In this document: positions 42,651 to 46,196 of the stretch, piece by piece
Layout of the letters: the number at the start of each line of letters is the position of its first letter
Position numbering within the stretch: the first letter of the stretch is position 1
Assembly (NCBI GenBank): GCA_024402635.1
Contig: JAKSTJ010000019.1
Span: 1-46,196, forward strand
Length of the DNA stretch: 46,196 nucleotides
Direction of reading: 5' to 3'
DNA from: Treponema sp.
GTDB lineage: Bacteria; Spirochaetota; Spirochaetia; Treponematales; Treponemataceae
Translations under genes and position numbers: made by a program
Notes under the pieces: generated by a model
Told to the model about the DNA's origin: nothing
What the model saw: only the letters and a program-made list of their open reading frames with translations
Databases searched by the model: none

Positions 42651-43670
42651 TTAAAAAGAAATTGTACCGTTTTTTATAGCATTTACAACTTCATTCATAT
42701 AGTTACGTTTGTCTTCTGGAACTGACTGAACATATAAAGGATCATCTTCAATAAATTCAATAAATCCTTCTTTCATTCCAACTAAATCAGCTTTTCCCCA
42801 GTTTGTTTTTCCTTCAAAATAATCTAATGTAACAATCTTAGATAAATCTCTTTGTTTCATACTTGTACTGGAAATTACTGTTCCTGGAGCTCTGTCAAAA
42901 CCGTTGCTGTCAAACCATGCAATATAAGTTCCGGAATTTACTGCTGAATTAATAACTCCTTGTGCAGCTCCGCCACAAATTGGGAGAATAACATCGACAC
43001 CGTCATTAATTAATGCATCTGAAATAACTGCAGATTTGTTTGCATCATACCAGTTACCTACAATTCTGAATTCTGGTTCAAATTCTGGAGCTTTAGGTGA
43101 ATAACTTTGAGCATATTTATAACCGGCACAATAATTTGGGAAAATTATGTTATTCATAACAGGATATTCCTGGGCAGCTACTAAAGCAATTTTCTGTGTA
43201 TTAGACATTACTCTTGCAATACAACCTGAAAGAAAAGCCTGTTCAGCCTGATTATATCTGATTGAATAAATGTTGTTATTTCCTTCACATTCTGCATCTA
43301 AAAGAATGAATTTTTGATCTGGAAACTGTTCAAGAATTGGAGCAACTAAATCTGGAAGAGAAGGATTTGATGAAATAATAATATCATATTTCTGAGTTGC
43401 TGCTAATGAAAGAATTTTTGTTCCCCATTCAGCCTGATTTGTACCAGCTTCCATAATGAAAATATCAGATTTTTCTTCCTGAGATTTTCCCTCATTGTAT
43501 TCATCTACAGCATCCTGAACACCTTTTGCAAGCATATCATAAATAGGACTGTCTGCCATAATGCCAGGAACAAAAACTGCAACAGAATGTTTTGATACAG
43601 ATTTACCAGCACAAGAACATAATAAACCTGCCATAGCAATAATAAAAAATTTAAATAATGATTTCTTCAT
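42651..43670 (-). CDS. BMP-family substrate-binding lipoprotein
   Basis: 339 residues with signal helix and lipobox (FFIIAMAGLLCSC), so lipidated near Cys18-20. The fold is the BMP/PnrA type: VAVFVPGIMADSPIYDMLAKG, DIIISSNPSLPDLV, FPDQKFILLDAE, IRYNQAEQAFLSGCIA, GVDVILPICGGAAQG. In T. pallidum such proteins bind purine nucleosides (PnrA/TmpC) or riboflavin (RfuA); I cannot choose between them by eye. It heads the four-gene importer operon, with a perfect promoter and operator directly upstream. Confidence 0.92.
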   Translation of the reverse strand: MKKSLFKFFIIAMAGLLCSCAGKSVSKHSVAVFVPGIMADSPIYDMLAKGVQDAVDEYNEGKSQEEKSDIFIMEAGTNQAEWGTKILSLAATQKYDIIISSNPSLPDLVAPILEQFPDQKFILLDAECEGNNNIYSIRYNQAEQAFLSGCIARVMSNTQKIALVAAQEYPVMNNIIFPNYCAGYKYAQSYSPKAPEFEPEFRIVGNWYDANKSAVISDALINDGVDVILPICGGAAQGVINSAVNSGTYIAWFDSNGFDRAPGTVISSTSMKQRDLSKIVTLDYFEGKTNWGKADLVGMKEGFIEFIEDDPLYVQSVPEDKRNYMNEVVNAIKNGTISF

Positions 43671-43676
43671 GTGGAA

Positions 43677-43705
43677 ATAATAGTTTTATATAAAACTATT
43701 GTCAA
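43677..43705 (-). promoter_or_regulatory. Importer promoter with 22-bp palindromic operator; leaderless
   Basis: On the - strand TTGACA (43705-43700), 17 bp, TATTAT (43682-43677); the start falls on the A of the lipoprotein ATG at 43670. The spacer and parts of both boxes are a perfect 22-bp palindrome at 43679-43700 (left half AATAGTTTTAT, right half its exact complement). A protein bound there would block RNA polymerase. The marR gene lies immediately upstream. Confidence 0.85.
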
Positions 43706-43720
43706 TAGTATTATTCTTTT

Positions 43721-44152
43721 TTATTGAAAGTTATTTTCAATGCGAGAAAGAAATTCTATAAATAACAGTTTTTCTTCCTGGGAAAAGCCTTTATAAAAAG
43801 TATCCAGTAGGTTAGCGGATAAGTCTGAAGTAATATTTGTATACTGTTTTCCTTTTTCACTAAGACTTATGAATTTATTTCTTTTATCACTGGAATCTGA
43901 TTCAATCATAATCAATCCTTCTTTTTCCAGTTTTCTTACAAGTACAGTTGTTGTTGATTTATCCCTATTAATTTTTTGAGCAAGTTGTCCCATTTTTATT
44001 TTTCCGTTTACATTCAATTGGTAGAGAATATATCCATGGGAACTGACCATTTCAGGTAAACCTTTTTCTTTTAATTTTTTTTCAAGAAAATCTGCAGTTA
44101 TAGAATGAATGTGAGATAGTTTTGAAATACTGTTATCTTGTTTTTGTGACAT
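43721..44152 (-). CDS. MarR-family transcriptional regulator
   Basis: 143-residue winged-helix dimer. The DNA-binding part reads KIKMGQLAQKINRDKSTTTV then LVRKLEKEGLI, with the wing DSSDKRNKFISLSEKG; long helices at each end form the dimer interface. It lies 50 nt upstream of the importer operon on the same strand, and the palindrome between them is its likely target. An inducer is not evident; the imported compound is a natural candidate. Confidence 0.93.
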   Translation of the reverse strand: MSQKQDNSISKLSHIHSITADFLEKKLKEKGLPEMVSSHGYILYQLNVNGKIKMGQLAQKINRDKSTTTVLVRKLEKEGLIMIESDSSDKRNKFISLSEKGKQYTNITSDLSANLLDTFYKGFSQEEKLLFIEFLSRIENNFQ

Positions 44153-44157
44153 AATTT

Positions 44158-44163
44158 ATTATA
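44158..44163 (-). promoter_or_regulatory. -10 box of marR, leaderless
   Basis: TATAAT on the - strand ends 5 nt before the marR ATG; no ribosome site and no clear -35 are seen. Confidence 0.5.
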
Positions 44164-44207
44164 ACATATTTTTAGTAAATAAAGGTTTAAGAAATTTTCA
44201 TTTTATC

Positions 44208-44237
44208 TTGCTTTTATTATCTATTTATTGTTAAAAT
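44208..44237 (+). promoter_or_regulatory. Near-leaderless promoter of the 44245 membrane gene
   Basis: TTGCTT (44208-44213), 18 bp, TAAAAT (44232-44237), with the ATG 7 nt after the box and no Shine-Dalgarno. Confidence 0.5.
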
Positions 44238-44244
44238 TAACACT

Positions 44245-45075
44245 ATGTATGGATTTATTATAAAAAAAAGTTTCTGTGATGATTGGGATAATCTTCTTAC
44301 AGTTGTAATTGTAAATATAATTTTTTTATTTACTTGTCTTGGCGCTGCTTTTGGATTCTTTAAAGTTATTGAATTATTTACAAGATCAGATGTTGTTTCT
44401 GCATATCAATTTGCAATTTTAGGTTTTATTGTATTTATTGCTTTCTATATCATGAATATAATAAATTTTGCTTTTGGTGAAATAGCTGCTGAATATGCTG
44501 CTTTTAACAGTGCCAATATTCTGGATTTTTTCAAAAAAGTACCAGGTGTTTTGTTAGATGCACTTTTGTTTTCTTTAATGGTTGCAATAATTGCAATTGT
44601 TTCTGTTTTTAGTATCTGGTTTTATTTTATAGCATCACAAAGTAGAATAGGGGTTTTTGTCGGAGCTTTACTTTTCTGGATTGATATTTTCCTGATTTTA
44701 TCACTTCAGTGGTTTGTTCCAATCAGATCTTATTTCCATAATAATTTTAGAAAATGTCTAAAAAAATGTTTCTTGATTTTCTTTGATAACACATGGTACT
44801 CCATTGTAGTTTTCTTTCATACAATCGTTATGATGGTAATTTCTGTTTTCCCATTCTTTGGAATGTTTCCTTCAATTAGTGGAATTACCATTAATAAAGC
44901 AAATGCTTTTAGAATCAGAATGTATAAATATGATTATCTTGAAGAACATCCAGAATTAACTTCAAAAAGACAGCGTGGACAAATTCCTTGGGAAGAACTT
45001 ATCTATGAAGATAGAGAAACTTTAGGTCCAAGAAAGCTAAAAAGTTTCCTTTTCCCATGGAAGGAAGATAAATAA
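44245..45075 (+). CDS. Multi-spanning membrane protein, unknown function
   Basis: 276 residues with about five or six membrane helices (roughly 18-41, 56-80, 104-128, 135-157, 185-208) and a charged cytoplasmic C-terminus of ~60 residues (Y-D-Y-L-E-E-H-P-E-L, RQRGQIPWEEL). The shape recalls DUF624-type membrane proteins, but I cannot confirm that. It is divergent from marR and monocistronic, ending in a terminator. Confidence 0.75.
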   Translation: MYGFIIKKSFCDDWDNLLTVVIVNIIFLFTCLGAAFGFFKVIELFTRSDVVSAYQFAILGFIVFIAFYIMNIINFAFGEIAAEYAAFNSANILDFFKKVPGVLLDALLFSLMVAIIAIVSVFSIWFYFIASQSRIGVFVGALLFWIDIFLILSLQWFVPIRSYFHNNFRKCLKKCFLIFFDNTWYSIVVFFHTIVMMVISVFPFFGMFPSISGITINKANAFRIRMYKYDYLEEHPELTSKRQRGQIPWEELIYEDRETLGPRKLKSFLFPWKEDK

Positions 45076-45092
45076 ATTTATCTGTTAAATAA

Positions 45093-45150
45093 AAAAACAT
45101 CATTCTAGAATTGAGCATTTTTAGGCTTAATAAAAGAATGATGTTTTTTT
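45093..45150. terminator. Bidirectional terminator between two convergent genes
   Basis: A perfect 14-bp stem (45093-45106 with 45135-45148) with a 28-nt loop is flanked by A's on the left and T's on the right. Confidence 0.85.
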
Positions 45151-45152
45151 TA

Positions 45153-45812
45153 TTATTTACACATTAATAAAGTTTTTGTATCAAGTGGAACTTTTCCATC
45201 TCCATTTTTTAGAAGCTGCATATAAATCTGTTTTCCGTCTGGAACAAGATGTGCAACTGTTGTAAATAGTTCAATTTTTGATTTGTCCAATGTATTTTTT
45301 AATTCAGTTTCTTCGCAGGTATAACTAAACCAGGCAGTCATATTTTCTTTTGCAATAAAATCTTTCATACATTGAATATCTTCAGTTTTTGTATTATCAA
45401 GATTTAATCCGTCAAGAATAATTGAATAAATATTAATACCACTGTCTTTTAATGCTTTGATTGTATTAACAACTTTTGGTAATGTAAATGTTTCCTGATT
45501 GAAATTAAGAATTGTTCTTTTTTTCATAATATCTTCAGAAATTTCTTCAAGTTTTACATTACGTTTTTTCGAAATTTCAGCAAGAATGCTGGAATACCAT
45601 GAAATTACGTTAGATGATTCCTGATCAAAAGAAACATGAACTAAATACTTGTCATCCAAAAGATTATCTAATCCAAATTGAACAAGAATTGAAGTTTTGC
45701 CTAAACCTTTTTTTGCTGTTATTAGTCCCATTTCTCCTGCTTTAAGATTGGAACCACTGATATTTTCAAAATATCTAACCGGGCTATAAGAGAAAAGATT
45801 TTTCTTATCCAT
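45153..45812 (-). CDS. RecA/KaiC-like P-loop ATPase, small
   Basis: 219 residues. Walker A is A-K-K-G-L-G-K-T-S near residue 33 and the Walker B strand is IYSIILDGLNLD near 130; the order of strands fits a single RecA/KaiC/DnaB-type ATPase core. VHVSFDQESSNVISWY follows as in KaiC-like proteins. No DNA-binding or partner domain is attached. A strong AAGGAGATG site precedes the ATG. The cellular role is unknown. Confidence 0.78.
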   Translation of the reverse strand: MDKKNLFSYSPVRYFENISGSNLKAGEMGLITAKKGLGKTSILVQFGLDNLLDDKYLVHVSFDQESSNVISWYSSILAEISKKRNVKLEEISEDIMKKRTILNFNQETFTLPKVVNTIKALKDSGINIYSIILDGLNLDNTKTEDIQCMKDFIAKENMTAWFSYTCEETELKNTLDKSKIELFTTVAHLVPDGKQIYMQLLKNGDGKVPLDTKTLLMCK

Positions 45813-45876
45813 AATTTCATCTCCTTATGTTTTTATTATATATATAATAACATTAAAAGATTTATAAATAAATAAA

Positions 45877-45906
45877 AAAAGGGAAGTTCTGTTGAACTTC
45901 CCTTTT
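45877..45906 (-). terminator. Terminator of the EF-G gene
   Basis: A perfect 13-bp stem (45877-45889 with 45894-45906) with a 4-nt loop and T's on the - strand lies 24 nt after the EF-G stop codon. Confidence 0.9.
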
Positions 45907-45930
45907 TGAACTAAACTAAAAAAGAATTAA

Positions 45931-46196
45931 TTATTTATTTCCTTTTTCTTTAGCTTCTTTGTATTTTGCCATGAGTTCTTCTGCAACAGCATTTGGAACT
46001 TTACCATATTTTTCAAATTCCATTGTGAATTCACCTTTACCCTGAGTTGAAGAACGGAGGATTGTAGAGAATCCGAACATTTCTGAAAGAGGTACTTCAG
46101 CGTTTACAGTAGATGTACCATTTTCATCAGTTGTATCAACGATTACACCACGGCGCTGGTTGATAAGACCGAACAAGTTACCCTGGAATTCTGTAG
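45931..46196 (-). CDS. fusA: Elongation factor G, C-terminal fragment (cut by the window)
   Basis: Only the last 88 residues are in the window; the frame stays open to the edge. It reads [18 protein letters not shown], then [20 protein letters not shown] and G-K-G-E-F-T-M-E-F, which is domain V and the end of EF-G. EF-G drives translocation on the ribosome; treponemes have more than one EF-G paralogue, so which copy this is cannot be told from the fragment. The tail ends in Lys/Glu-rich sequence. Confidence 0.9.
   Translation of the reverse strand, partial: TEFQGNLFGLINQRRGVIVDTTDENGTSTVNAEVPLSEMFGFSTILRSSTQGKGEFTMEFEKYGKVPNAVAEELMAKYKEAKEKGNK

Noticed and set aside
1..46196. CRISPR array, tRNA/rRNA genes, insertion sequences or prophage
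   Set aside because: No regularly spaced repeats, no cloverleaf or rRNA-like sequence, and no transposase, integrase or phage structural gene was found on either strand.

Overview
The window is AT-rich chromosomal DNA, densely packed with genes. Several features point to a spirochaete of the genus Treponema, most likely a gut or rumen type that uses plant sugar acids. These are a class I (archaeal-type) lysyl-tRNA synthetase, an EarP/EF-P pair, CarD placed before ispD-ispF, a giant membrane-anchored coiled-coil protein of a kind I associate with spirochaetes, flagellar accessory genes beside rplS, and a BMP-type lipoprotein importer. The species cannot be fixed from the sequence alone.

Layout. 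1-3.7 kb: trmD (cut by the window edge), rplS, then a small flagellar-looking group (FliK-like, FlhB C-terminal-domain-like, YraN, FlgM-like) and a zinc-ribbon-like protein. 3.7-5.4 kb: earP-efp, which make EF-P and probably rhamnosylate it on Arg32. 5.7-11.9 kb: uxuA-uxuB-uxaC-eda-kdgK, the full route from glucuronate/galacturonate-type sugar acids to pyruvate plus glyceraldehyde-3-phosphate, interrupted by GC-rich or repeat-like intergenic elements. 12-16.5 kb: a 54-codon small gene, a DEAD-box helicase, and the overlapping carD-ispD-ispF operon. 16.5-25.8 kb: the 1450-residue coiled-coil protein, a HAD phosphatase, an NFACT (RqcH-like) protein, a B12-binding radical SAM protein and folD. 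25.9-30.1 kb: an outer-membrane-like protein, a lipoprotein and a RarA fusion. 30.1-34.4 kb: ilvB with what looks like a complete leader-peptide attenuator, folE2, and miaB carrying a GC-rich in-frame insertion. 34.4-39.5 kb: LapA-like, SPOR-domain, class I lysS and a chemotaxis receptor. 39.5-44.2 kb: a BMP/nucleoside-type ABC importer (two permeases, a double ATPase, a lipoprotein) next to its probable MarR repressor. 44.2 kb to the end: a membrane protein, a RecA/KaiC-like ATPase and the 3' end of an EF-G gene.

The most interesting regulatory signals are three. (1) Upstream of ilvB there is a 19-codon Val/Leu-rich leader peptide (12 of 19 residues Val or Leu), a U-tailed terminator hairpin, and an 11-nt antiterminator segment that pairs with the terminator's 5' arm. 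(2) At about nine genes a sigma70-like -10 box ends only 5-9 nt before the start codon with no usable Shine-Dalgarno, suggesting leaderless mRNAs are common here. (3) A perfect 22-bp palindrome fills the spacer between a consensus -35 and -10 of the importer promoter, just downstream of a marR gene. I saw no tRNA, rRNA, CRISPR array, insertion sequence or prophage.
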